Assembly: GCF_028389875.1 (NCBI RefSeq)
Contig: NC_084673.1
Span: 16,591,501-16,655,500, forward strand
Direction of reading: 5' to 3'
Source: Rhea pennata
Taxonomy: Eukaryota > Chordata > Aves > Rheiformes > Rheidae
Length of the DNA stretch: 64,000 bases
The notes under the pieces are model-generated. The model saw only the letters and a program-made list of their open reading frames with translations. It was not told the origin of the DNA and ran no database searches. Shown one piece after another: positions 52,595 through 64,000 of this stretch; positions within the stretch are counted from its first letter, which is position 1; the number at the start of each line of letters is the position of its first letter. The position numbers were made by a program, and so were the translations under genes.

Positions 52595-55591
52595 GATGCA
52601 TTAAATGCTGGGGGACAAAAGCTTCAGTAGAGAAAAACTGCAGCTGTTTTCAATGAACTGTTAAAATCATTGTAAAACAAATTGTTAAAGTGAAAATAAG
52701 TTAACTTGTTCTGCCAAGCCATCAAATGGTAATACTCAGATGGATTAGCTGCAAGTAATTTGTAGGAGAAATTCATCTGAAAGTTTACTTGAATACAGAG
52801 TAAGACATTTCCAAGGAGCTGGCAGTGTTTTCTAGTACATTAATTTTGATCAAAACATAGGGCTTTGTAGCTTGGAAAGGTACAGTTTCTTCTAAAGAAC
52901 TAGAAAAAAAAGGCTTCTAAAGTAATTGAGGTATTTCCTGTACCCACATTTATTATGTAAACCCTTTCTTTCATGTTAGCACTTTAATGTTTAATTGTGT
53001 TTAGACATTAACCATGACAACAATAAGACAATAAGATTTTTCACTGTAGTCTATTGAATATGGAAATCCCACAGCTCGTGGTCTTTCTGTGAACAATGCT
53101 TTACTGCAAGGGTCCAAAATAACTGATCCAATAGTTTGGAGTAGTATATTTTTTGAACTAGCATCTTAGTTCTGCTTTTATAATCAATATGAATGAATCA
53201 GTTATCTTCATACAAATATTCTTGCCAACAAGAAACATTCAGTTTGGGCTAACTTGAACAAACTTTATTTATACTTGGCAATATGGTGAGCAGAGAGTAT
53301 TCAGTGGCTGGGCCATTATATTTTATTCTTTTTGCAGAGGGGAAAAAAAACTAAGCTTAATAGTGAAGAAGTTTAGAACATTTAGGAAGGAGATAATTTT
53401 GCATGTTAAAATCTTGGAGAATAATGTTAAGTTTTTTTTACTGCTGGAAAATATGCCTGTAATTTGGAATAAATTGCTATTCCTTTTTTTGCTCTTTATG
53501 AGCAAAATGCTCAGCCTGGTGAATCTGGAGAAATGCTTCAATTTGATATTTAAAAAAGAATCCTTATGATACATTTTCTAGCGGAAGGCTTTGAAATTTA
53601 CTTCCTAAAACTGAGACGTAATGGAAGTGCTGTATCAGCTCAGCAGTGAGACTACTCTGGATCTTTTATGACTATTTAGCTTGATCTTTAAGTGAAACAG
53701 GAATTTGGATATTTCTCCTCCCATTTAAAGGGGGTGCAATCATGAAGAGTAAACCAACAATCAAAAAAATAACCCCCCCCATTTCCCATAATATATGGTA
53801 TAATTTCTGTACATTTCCCATAGCAGAGACATCTATTTTCAGTTTATTATATGGCCCCTTTTTTCTTCTTGCAACTGGTACATGTTTAGACACTTAGAAA
53901 ATAGTTAGTAAAAGTCCAACTTGAACAAGGTATAGTAAATACGAAGAAAAAAAACACAACAACTGTTCACTGGAGTCATAGTTTAGCATTTCAGATTTAG
54001 TGACTTACTTAATTTTTGTAAATGGTAATATGAAAATTGCACAGACGTTTTAGAAATGACTGAGAAAGATTGTTGTGCATAGAACTAGTTAGTTATTGGT
54101 AACCTTTCATTACTTAAATTGCAGTTAAAAGGTTTTTCTCCTCTTCTCATGTTTTAAGTAAACATCTTAATCCTATGACCTTCAATCTTAAGGTTTTAGA
54201 CATCCAGTATTCTTGACAGAAGGCTATTTAAATGGTAAATGATTCAAATGTAGCTTGAGCTATAAAAAAGGGTACCAGAGATCAGTATTTGTAATGATGG
54301 GAGAAAAAAAGGAGAATTTGTTTACCTTCTGTATGTAGTACTCAGCACTTATTTTTTTTAGGCAAAGAATGTGATAGACATGGTTATTTTCAGATCATGT
54401 TGCAAACTGCTTTGAATATAAAGGGGTATGCTTTCAAATGTTACAGGTTGGCTGTTGTCTGAGATGGCGTTTTGGCACTTAACATAATCCTCACAAGGAA
54501 TGAATATTCATTGCCTGTATTAGCACAGGTTGCTCTGACTTAACTAGCTGTGTGCTACGTAGAAACTTCTTAGACTTTTTGTCATGAAAAACACAAGGTT
54601 TTTTGTTACTGACATTGTGACATATCTGGAATTAAGCGTACATTGCAAAATATACATTCATTAATAATGAAAAATAACAGCTATCGTATTTGCTGCTGAT
54701 ATATTTAAAACTTTAAATTAAACTGTGCCTACTAAAGGTCTCTTTTTGCAGGAAAACTGGAAAATTAGGGCTTTGTAACTGTAATTGTATCTTTGCTAGA
54801 AGACTCGTGCTTGCATGTGTCTCAGGGTCTTCAATTTTCCTTGGAAGTGATTTTTGATATCCAAAGTCCAGAGATCATGTAAAGCATTTTTTAATGTCAC
54901 TTCCAATATTTATTGAGTTGGAACATGTTATATCCCTTCTTTTTAAACTTTTTATGGGGCCATGAGCTTTTGTATTTAGATTTCTGGCTATTGCACTTAT
55001 AGTTGTTTTTTGTTTTTTTTGTAAACATTTTATTTCCATTTTAATGATAATTGTTATGTAAATATTAAGAAATTGGCTTTGAGATAATGAAAATAAAAAG
55101 ACTGAATCCAAAAAAGCAATTAGCTAAAAATTAAAAACGTCAACAGAGATTGGTAGCAAAGCTAACAATCATTTATATACATATGAAAACATTACCTGAT
55201 CTGCTACAAAACATATTAATGATGACTGCATCCTCACTGTATGGTTTCTTTTGGGATTCATACCACAGCATTCCAGTATATGAATGAAACAAATATTGCG
55301 ATAACAAAATTGATAGATTACTTATTTATTTTGTACTGTTAAGGCATGCAGTGTATAAAATGATGCAAAAGCTGACAACTGTATGCATTGAACATTGGGT
55401 CTACAACTGTTACCTATGAATGGTTCTGTGTGAAACACTGATCATTTTTACCAGGTCTCTAATGTATATAATTGTACAGTCTTTCCTTAACACACTTTTT
55501 AAAATTGTGTTCTACTTTTCATTAATAAATACTTGATATTAGTTCTTAGAGCTTTCTATGGCAAAAATAAAAGGTTTAATTCTAAAGATGT
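52595..55591 (+). other. ZBTB33 3' UTR
   Basis: About 3 kb of AT-rich DNA after the stop, with plus-strand AATAAA at about 55090, 55524-55529 and 55566-55571. The last pair is the likely end. It has several ATTTA motifs and no credible frame. The length is an inference from signal positions. Confidence 0.6.
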
Positions 55592-58500
55592 GTAACATGT
55601 TTCTTTTCAATGGCAGTCAACTTTGACAGTCTATTAAAATAGTAATGAGCTCTGACGTTAGGTACTTTTTGCAGCTGAGCACTTTTTTCCGCAAGGAAGT
55701 GAATTAGCTGGAAAAATCCACTGCATAAAGTGAACAGAGTTTTGTGATACCTGCTTATTCTCAGAATAGCTGGAGCTGCTGTGGACTAGTCTGTCCAACC
55801 ACTAATGGGGTTGTAAGTGGCCTAAAAATTAAGAGTAACATGTATAGTGACCAGCGGAATGTATTTCCACTAACTCATTGTTACGGTTCATATTCTTAAT
55901 TGGGTCGGTAACTGGTTATGACTTGGAATGGTTAAATTCTGTTGAACCTTGACTAACACATAGAAACTTAGGTTACTTCTGATCACAACTAGGGATATGA
56001 TTATAGGTAGGGAATACAGTTTAATGAGTAACATATACAAATGATATTTTGGATATGTTTAGTTCCCTGGCCTGGGGCTTCCACCTACTTCTGCTAACAT
56101 CAAATAGCAGTTGAGAAGGTCAAGACAAAAATACACCCAAAGTAATACAGTCAACGTGAAAGTAAGTAAACGAGACGCGCCAGCGTTAAGCAGAAATTGA
56201 GCAGTAAAAATCTGCAGTGGCAGCACTGAATAAAGAAAACCGTGAGATTGTGTTTTGTGGTTGGGGCTAAAGCAGGGCCTCGCTGTTGCAGAGCAGCAGT
56301 GCGTGGACCGCCTGGCTGGAGCGAGGTGCCCGCTCTGCGGGGAAGCCTGCCGAACTGCGAAGTGCGGGGGCAGCTGGGGCTTTGTGAAACACAACTCAGA
56401 GCAGCATGTCTTTGTAACTATTCCTAGGAGAAGCACTGGTTTCCAATATAGCAAATACAGCTTTTTTTTTGATTGTTTTTAATGCATGCCATTATTACAC
56501 TGAAATTCTGCAACTGCCACTAAAAATGCTTGTAAAAACATAGGAAAGTTGCTAAGATGTAAAATGCAATTTGTAAATGTTTACAAAATTCACACAATTT
56601 ATTTAACTTTGGTAAAGTAATAAAAGGGTACATGAGTCACAATCTTTATATGCTCATAAGAAATAATGGATACAGTGCAGAATATTGCATTTACACTAAA
56701 TGTTTAGTTTTACTCAAGCAGAAGGAAACAGGTCATTGAACAGACACCCCCCCCCGTATTATTTTAAACGTAAAAATGGAATTGTCCTTTGAATTTAAAG
56801 CAGCAATGTAATGTTTGCTTAAAGAGTCCTTAGAATGCCTTAGATTAGATTGATTAGAGAGAAGAAAAAAAGAATTTGTGTAACTTCCTAAGGTTAGTAC
56901 TTCTGTCAAGTGAAAAACAATGACAAAACCATTTCCTTATTATTTCCTTGCCACTAAGTTGTGCTCCCCTCAGAAATTCTACTCGGCTTCTCACCAGTAT
57001 GCTGCAAGTCCTGTCCTGTGGTGTCCTCCTGTCCTTCCAGCCCTATTTAATAGACAGGCACAAATAGTTTAGTGTGTGTTTGTCAGAAGTGAGACAGGAC
57101 TGTTACTTCCAAGATATACCAATAAAAGGCTTTCTGTTACTAAGAAATTAATGTGCCCTCCAAATTCTAGTTTTTGTGGGGAGATTTATCAAGAGAAGTG
57201 TTGCCTATTTTAAATAGCACATAATCTTCTTAACAAGATCTAACTCAGGCAAACGTAATATAAAAAGGATGAAGTTCTAGTATATTAATTATTTCCAGTA
57301 CCCAAATTTATAGGCACTGTACTTCAACAATCAAAAAAAAAAAAAAAAAAAAAAGCTACTAGGATGTTCTGCATACGTTACTGCTTTAAATCCTGTGAGT
57401 TGTATTACTGTCTCCAGCCATTTATTTGTCTTCATTGTTGGAGAAACGTTACACGTTTGCTTCTGGATAAACAGTGTCATCCTTTATTAATACACTGATT
57501 TGTATTTGACAGTGGAATGATAAGGTTAACACATAACATAAAGGCTTGCAAATGCACAGGATTAAAAACAGCATTGTAAAGTGTGGGTGTACTTTGAAAA
57601 GTGAGATCAGGGACTGCAGTGCTTATTTTTCATTCTGACAGAATCTCAAATTTGTTAGGATTACAAGTACAGAGAGATTGCAATTCAAAATCCAGCTGTT
57701 TTTTTCCTAGCATGTAAACCATTTTTAGAATCCAGCTGTTTTTTTCCTAGCATGTAAACCATTTTTAGACTCCAAAAGCCACTTAGTTCTTAGGTACCTT
57801 TTTGTCTGTATCAAGGTCGAATGTAAATGTAGACATTTAGCATTAGAGTCAACGATCTGATGCAAAGGAAATCAAATCTTCTGGAAATGAGTGAAATACC
57901 AATTTTTAGCCCTGAAGTAAGCAGAGTTGAGAATGCTCAGGCTGAGCAGCTCAGATCTGAAAGCTGTCATCTGAAATCACTTCCTGGAGCAGCACCACAC
58001 TTTACAGGACACCGTGTCATGTAACAAAGCTGACCTCTTTTTTGTTACGCAGGATGCATGCAAAATCCGTTCGAATCTAGACCAGTCAGCGCAGTCATCA
58101 GCTGAAGATTAAATGAAAGTCACAACAATAATTGCAAATTCCTATCAGCTTCATCCTACATTACATGGTATTGAATTTTATCCATGTGAGACTTGCATCC
58201 TGGAGAACTAGCAGTGGGAGTTCCCTATGTGCAGCCCATAATATAGCTACAAAAACAGTGCTTATTCAGGATGCTGATTCAATCCATTAAAAAAGTTAAA
58301 ATTAGTCTTAAAAAAAATTCCCAACCAAATAGAAGGAAAAATAAAGTGTCTTCACTGCATTGTGTTTCAGTGACCTGTGCAGTTCCTGATGCTCTTTATA
58401 GCAATACAAGGAAAATTTAGGCAGTGCAACCACCCAAAACATTTGACTTCAGCATTATTTATACAAGAATTCTGAGGAGGACATCTAACCGCATTTCACC

Positions 58501-58901
58501 TCCCATCTTAGGAAGCATCCTGAAATAAACCAGATTTCCTATTAATGTTTACCCCTCAAAAAAGCAATATTCCAACTGTCCTGCTCTGATACACATGAAA
58601 ATATCCCATGACGTTACCTCTTTCTGTCAGTAATAGTGCTACAGTTTGAGAAACTGTCCTGGCTCCTACTAGAACCTCCCTGTGTGTGTGCGCAGCCTGC
58701 AACCAACAAGCGACCTGAGCTAGGTCCTGCAGCCCCCTCAACAACTGAAAGCCAAAGGTCAAATGAAGCAAGCATCAAACTGAGCTGTCTGCAAGCACCA
58801 TCACCTTAAGCAGGGCAACTATTTGATCCTGGCTACCCTTACCTCAGCTTGGCTCAAGATGGAGCAAGGCAGACCACAATATATCATGTACATTGTATCA
58901 C
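55592..58901. other. Intergenic DNA between ZBTB33 and TMEM255A (convergent)
   Basis: AT-rich DNA between two convergent 3' ends. Contains a run of 22 A at 57333-57354 and the duplication listed separately. A GC-richer patch at 56240-56400 has short overlapping frames without recognisable content. No gene seen. Confidence 0.6.
57691..57770. repeat. Near-perfect 40-bp tandem duplication
   Basis: Two adjacent copies of a 40-bp unit starting TCCAGCTGTTTTTTTCCTAG, identical except for the last base. The near identity points to a recent event. Confidence 0.95.
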
Positions 58902-58907
58902 TTTATT
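58902..58907 (-). terminator. Probable TMEM255A poly(A) signal
   Basis: AATAAA on the minus strand about 270 bp after the TMEM255A stop codon. Confidence 0.6.
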
Positions 58908-59179
58908 AAAAAACGAGAACCTCACTGTAGAACACGGAGTCTGGAATTTAGGTCACTCGTTACTCATCAACACTGAAACATCAGCAATATGTCTCCTTCC
59001 CCATATCCAGCTGTTAAACCTCTAAAATAAGTCTTGCAGAAAGAGCAGTCCAATCTGGTATCCACATCTGCAATTCTCTTCTTTATCTATCCTCCCGTTC
59101 CCTCCCACAGTGAAATATAAATACAAAATGTTCGCAATTATTTCAATGGCAAATATTTCCTTCTTCTTTTCTCCATTCT

Positions 59180-62100
59180 TTATGGTGTATAAGGTGGTGG
59201 CTTTTCAAAAGGTGGAAAATATGGTGGTGAATAACGAGGCGGTGCATTAGAGGACCACATATAGCTGGGAGATGGTGACACTGACTGAGGGTCATCTGAA
59301 AGGCCAGAAGGAGTAGAAGCTGGAAACACACTGGAATGCTGCAGGGAGAAAGCAAGATGACTGTTGTCAACACCACATTTGAAGAAGAGCCTTAAAAGCA
59401 TTAGGTTTTGCTTAATTTAAAAGGACAGTGGTAAATCAATACTTCATTTCCAAGCAGTAAAATTTTATTAACATTTCAAGATTCAATTCTGGAAAACATA
59501 TGCACATACAAATAAGTTTACAAATATCTTGCTGTATTTGAGGTAAGCACAGTCTGTAGGTAACAGTTTTGCACAGGATTCCTTACACTTCTGCTGTTTA
59601 CCTGCTGCATTTCATAGAGGCTGGACAATTGAATGCAGATTAGTTTCACATCTTGGGTTTCACATATCAGCCTGTGGCAACAATGATTAAGCTGCAGATA
59701 ATTTATTTTTGTACCACCTTTTCTCTTTATCACTAATTTAAAAAAATGCAAGTTAACGACAACAAAATAATGTATTCCTTCAGTTAGCAAAAAGCTTCAA
59801 AAGATGGAGAAATAAAATTTGTGTATGCCTGAAAATTAATGTCAGCTCTCCGAAATATCTTCGCTATCAAAAACACCCTAGGTCTGAAGTCTTAAGCCAT
59901 ACGACACCGGCGCTATCAGAAACCTGTGAACACGTTGTACGCTGTCCAGAAACAGGCCAGACTAATGAGCTCTGCATACATAAGGAGACACGGCCTCATT
60001 CACTCCTCTGACCGCTACAGCTGTATTTTCACTCCTGACGATCACCCGCCCGAGCCACGGCGCGCTCCCCGCTGCGGCACGCGGCCGCGCCGAGGGGCCG
60101 CCTGCGGAACGGCGTCTGGAAGGCACTCGGTCCCACCGCCGGCGCGCCGCGCGGCTTCCGCGCCCCCCTCGGACTCGTCCACCTCCCGCGCTGCGGGCAC
60201 GGACCGCGGACCCGCAACGCGCCCAGCATAAAGCCTTGACAGAAACGCAGCGGCGAGGAGGATCCGCGCTGCGCCGCCGAGCGCGTGGGAGCGCACGCCG
60301 CGGGATCGGCGCCGGAGCGGGGCGTCCGCACGCGCGAGGCTGAGCTGCAGGCAGCGCAGGGGGTGGGAGGTGACTCCGCAGTTCTGTCCGGGGGGATGGG
60401 GAATGACTGATTCTGCAGTAATAACAGACTGTTTTCAAACAGCATTTGTGTTTTTTTAAATATGTCACTTCTCTAAAGCTGATCTGTTACAGTTTAATAA
60501 GCAGATACCTAATCAGTGAAGGCCTGGCTTGGTCACGTAGGAGTCCAACAGAAAGAAAGCCTTAGAAATCGTTCTCGCTCCCATTTAGATAACAGCAGCC
60601 TTCCCTCATCCCCCAACTCCCGCCAAGCCCCGTCGCCGAGAGCCTCCAGACAGCGAAGGCGTCTGGAACGGTATCGCCGCAGCGGGCTCAGCTTTCGACA
60701 GCAGGTAGCGAACGCAGCCTTGGGTTTGAAACGCTACAAGGCGCCCGTGTGTCGCTGCCTAGCAACAGCCGCGAGCCTTCGCCGAGAGCCGGCTTTGTCG
60801 CCGCGGCAGAGCAGGCCAGACTTGCTTTGGCTTCGGATGGCAGCCTGGTTTATTAATGAAGCTGGCCGCGGGAAAGGCTGCGCCCGAATTCTTCTCTTAC
60901 CAAAGGGAATAAAAGGCAGAAGAGGCCACTGCTGTGATGAAGCCACTCACCCGAATTCACTTTGCAGTGCCAAACTTTGCTCACTACCTGCAGAAGTCAA
61001 AATGTTCGAGGACCAAAACTTTTTCAGCTGATTGTCCCCTGGCCACCAAACCACGCAGACAGAGCAAGAAATAATATACGGGCCACTACGTTCACCAGAA
61101 CCACCTGCCACGTCCCCGTCTAGGCCCACTGGAAAGGCTTGCTGCCTTTGGCACCACGAACGGTTCTGTTCAGCGAGGTGCCACGTCATCAGCCACGAGA
61201 ATCCAGGTACCGCACAAACACTAACGGTGTCCGACTCTTTTTCCAACACCAGCCGGCTTGTGTGCCTCCAAACCCACACGGTTGGCTCTGTCATTTTGAA
61301 GTTGTGTGAAAGCAAAGATTTTGCACAAGTACAAATATTCCTAGGAATTCTGGAGTTTTTCAGTTTTTTTTTGTTTTCCCCTGGGACAGATGAGTAGAAT
61401 GACTGGGGAGCGGTGTGAACTGGCTAAGCTCTTGCAAGAGGGAATGCAACCTTTAAAAGGTTGGTTCCACTCAATAAGACACGGGAAGCAACACATGAGA
61501 AGGTGGTCAGGGCGGTTCAGACATTGCTAAGATCACAGAGTAAGGCTAAGAAAAGAGTTTCCCTTCCAGAGGCCTCTGTGTCAGCACTCAGAGCACAACC
61601 CCCATCTAGGAGTTGGCTAAGTTGAGGAGTTTAGCCAGCTGAGACCAAGGTCAGCTCCTTTGCCGATAAGAGCTGTTGTGAAGACAGCTAAATGCAAGGG
61701 CTGGTTTTCCTTGCCCTTGGGAATTGCTTTTACACTCAAGCATTACTGCTGGCCCCCACCTGTGTTAACCATCAGGGAGTGGTGAGGCCCAGCAGCTCCA
61801 CAAGAGAAGGTGAGCTGGGAGCAGAGTACAATAAGGCAACAAGCAGCGACACCGCCAACAAGGAGTTGAGATGCAGAGCGGCAAGTTTGGGTCAAGATCA
61901 GGGCCAGAGTCAGGGGTCAGGGTCAGACACAGTCCACTGATCACCCAGCAAGTTCATAGTAATGATGCAAGTCTGAGGTTAGGCCAGGAAGCCAAGCTGG
62001 TAGGTCCAGGTCAGGGTCAGACTCATGGAGGCAGGACCAAGCACAGATGTAGCTGCTGCACAGCTACAATGCAGTGCATGTGGGGACCAGCAGTGAAGCT

Positions 62101-63800
62101 CAGCTTAAAAGCAGTTCCCAAGAGCAAGGAACGGCAAGTGCTTTCTTCTACCTTTCTTCACAACAGCTGTTACCAGCAAAGACTCTGCCCTTGGACTCAG
62201 GCAGCTACAGCCTCTAACTGCGCCAACATCAAAGGCGGGGAGAGGGGGGGAATTCTCTGTGCCCCGACACTCAGTTAACGCTTTCATGCAGGCCTTCATG
62301 CTTCCTGGAGCATCAGTAGGGCTCAGACTGCAACTGGCTTTGAAAGTGGAAGTTGGCTACTTTAAATTTTGATTACCTTGCATTACACCCAGCTTTTGTG
62401 CCAATTCCCAAGCCCAAACCTGTCTGTTACCACTGCAGAGAGAACAGTGAGAGTCAACTACCTTTTATCCGGCCAGCTGAGATATAAGCACTAGGGGAGC
62501 CCTAGTAGTCCGTTTAGTTGAAAAGCAGAGCAGATCCACTCATGCTGAGCTCTCTGCTGGTTCAGTACAGACAAACTCAGAGTTAAACAGTGGTTATTAT
62601 AAGCTGAGTGTCTGACAAGAGAGCTTAGCAGTAGAGCTTGTTTTGGTACACTCTATGGTTGGCTTCTTTGTAACTGTATAAAGTTATACAACACACTTGA
62701 TAGTCCCAGGCTACACTAATATCAAAGATAGGTCACGAACCTGTATAAACAAGTCCTGGAAATTCTGACATTGGAAATGTTCAAACCTTTCCAGGAGACC
62801 CTGACAACAGTGTTGTCCTGAGCCACTATCAGTGAAGACAGAAAGGTTTAGATCCAAGTTACCCATAGGGCATGGCTCTGAGGAAGGAGCTTATTAGTTT
62901 ACAGCTCTGTGGCTCTTAGAGATCTTTCAGCTGATGTCCAAGAATCTCCAGCCACAATGGTTGTAAAGAAAAGGTATGATGTGTTAAATCACTGTTACCA
63001 CCATAACATCCACCTGGCAGAAAAGCTGATGTAGGAACTTGCCATCTGCTTCAAAAAGCAAAATCTCAGAAGCTGACAGCAAAGTTCAAATCACACTGTT
63101 TCTAACTGCACTGCTCCATAACTCAGATGAGAAAGGTGTGAATTACAGTTGAGGTTAGATTTGCAGGTTGCTACTGGATCTTTTCTTAGACCAGCTGAAG
63201 TATGTGGAAAAAACAGAACTTCTCAATCACATACATGTCTTCAGAAACTCAAAGACCCTAATTCCAAAAGCTTGTCTGTCTCTCAGACACAGCAGCAGAG
63301 CAGTTGGTCTCAAAGAAACTAGAACCTGAACATCTTGCTTTGTCTCTGCCCTCAGAGTGCCATGGGTACCACAAGCACTTCCTATTTTTAATGTGGCCTC
63401 TACCAGTGAATGACAAGGAAGGCAGGTGGCATATTCTGTTGCCTCCTCCTCAGAGATGAGCTCTCAGGAAAACATTTTCTTAGTAAGAGGGAATGCAGCC
63501 AAGGATCAGTGGCTAGTAGGAAAGATTTGGTATTCTCTGCACGAACAGAAGAATTAGCTATGTAAACGACAAGGGAAGTTAGCCCTCTGGAATCTGCAGA
63601 CCAGGCTATGCTTAACCCTGTAGCTAAATAAGAAAACAACCTGCATTGTTCCATACCTGAAAGTCGTATGCGGAATAAGGAGGCAGATGAGGAGTGCTGT
63701 GGTAGTAGGTGTTGTAAGATGTCACCTGTGGCCTTGAATAGTAAGATACTGAAGGATGTGCATTTTCAACCGTACAGTTCAGTGTAGGAAGGGAGGGAGT
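59180..63800 (-). CDS. TMEM255A: Transmembrane protein 255A, last two coding exons
   Basis: Multi-pass membrane protein of unknown biochemical function (formerly FAM70A). Only the cytosolic C-terminal part is in the window. The penultimate exon 63800-63657 encodes a Tyr/Pro/Ser-rich stretch ending in LPPYSAYDFQ; the last exon 59338-59180 encodes HSSVFPASTPSGLSDDPQSV…SYMWSSNAPPRYSPPY…FEKPPPYTP and stops. The junction is phase 0 with a GTATGG donor. The PPxY-like motifs (PPPY, LPPY, SPPY) are conserved in the family and are candidate WW-domain ligands. Upstream exons with the membrane segments lie beyond 64000. The 4.3-kb last intron holds an orphan CpG island and an inverted repeat. Confidence 0.95.
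60030..60800. promoter_or_regulatory. Orphan CpG island in the last TMEM255A intron
   Basis: CpG-rich block at 60030-60360 with a GC-richer shoulder to about 60800, inside an otherwise AT-rich intron and far from any known first exon. At 60754-60766 GCTGCCTAGCAAC is an imperfect RFX X-box. A plus frame of 171 codons (60516-61031) and minus frames of up to 168 codons are open but unrecognised. Could be an alternative or non-coding-RNA promoter. Confidence 0.5.
61590..62260. repeat. Imperfect long inverted repeat (unclassified element)
   Basis: About 61600-61775 is homologous to the reverse complement of about 62070-62255. Shared blocks include AGCTGTTGTGAAGA, CCTTGCCCTTGGGAATTGCT / CCTTGCTCTTGGGAACTGCT, and ACTGCTGGCCCCCAC / ACTGCTGGTCCCCAC. 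The roughly 300-bp centre is rich in GGTCAG repeats. By eye the arms share roughly 70%. No coding remnant seen; the class is unknown. Confidence 0.65.
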
Positions 63801-64000
63801 CTGTCAAAACAAAAAGAGAATCTGAGCTTGCTAAACAGGACCTCTTCAGAGTCACAGAAAACTGACAGCTGAATGAAAGCAGAAATGATTTAAAGGAGCA
63901 GTGTGTTTCTTTAGGGCCCAATTCTGCGGAATTAACAACGGGCAATCCAGTCTCCCCTTAGGCAGCAGGCAAGTCCTGAGGTCATTTATTCTTTAGCCAT

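Overview
The window is vertebrate nuclear DNA, most likely from a bird. It is a compact run of nine recognisable protein genes in the order SEPTIN6(-), SOWAHD(+), RPL39(-), UPF3B(-), NDUFA1(+), AKAP14(+), NKAP(-), ZBTB33(+), TMEM255A(-). This is the gene order of human Xq24 and of the equivalent segment of chicken chromosome 4. Short introns, sharp CpG islands and little interspersed repeat fit a bird; I cannot name the species. RNF113A and the RHOXF genes, which lie in the mammalian interval, are not visible.

Layout. 1-17.8 kb: SEPTIN6, cut by the left edge; exons 1-5 are visible. 17.8-20.9 kb: a GC-rich head-to-head region and the single-exon gene SOWAHD. 20.9-24.2 kb: featureless intergenic DNA. 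24.5-25.8 kb: RPL39, with a candidate H/ACA snoRNA in intron 2. 25.9-34.2 kb: UPF3B, whose poly(A) signal lies about 160 bp from the RPL39 start codon. 34.2-36.0 kb: NDUFA1, sharing a 268-bp start-to-start promoter with UPF3B and carrying an ~880-bp C-rich minisatellite in intron 1. 36.9-39.3 kb: AKAP14 with a near-consensus RFX X-box upstream. 40.8-44.9 kb: NKAP. 44.3-49.7 kb: CpG islands feeding NKAP and ZBTB33. 50.6-55.6 kb: ZBTB33 (Kaiso) coding exon and long 3' UTR. 58.9-64 kb: the last two coding exons of TMEM255A, with an intron holding an orphan CpG island and an inverted-repeat element.

The genes have separate jobs: septin filaments, an ankyrin protein, ribosome, nonsense-mediated decay, mitochondrial complex I, ciliary PKA anchoring, splicing/transcription, methyl-CpG-linked repression, and a membrane protein. 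What links them is old synteny and shared promoters. The most notable local observations are three GC-AG introns among about 31 that can be reconstructed, a CGCG-rich minisatellite in the promoter of the CGCG-binding factor Kaiso, a possible upstream in-frame Kaiso exon, two GGGGCC hexanucleotide tracts beside first exons, and the snoRNA candidate. I found no convincing wholly new system.
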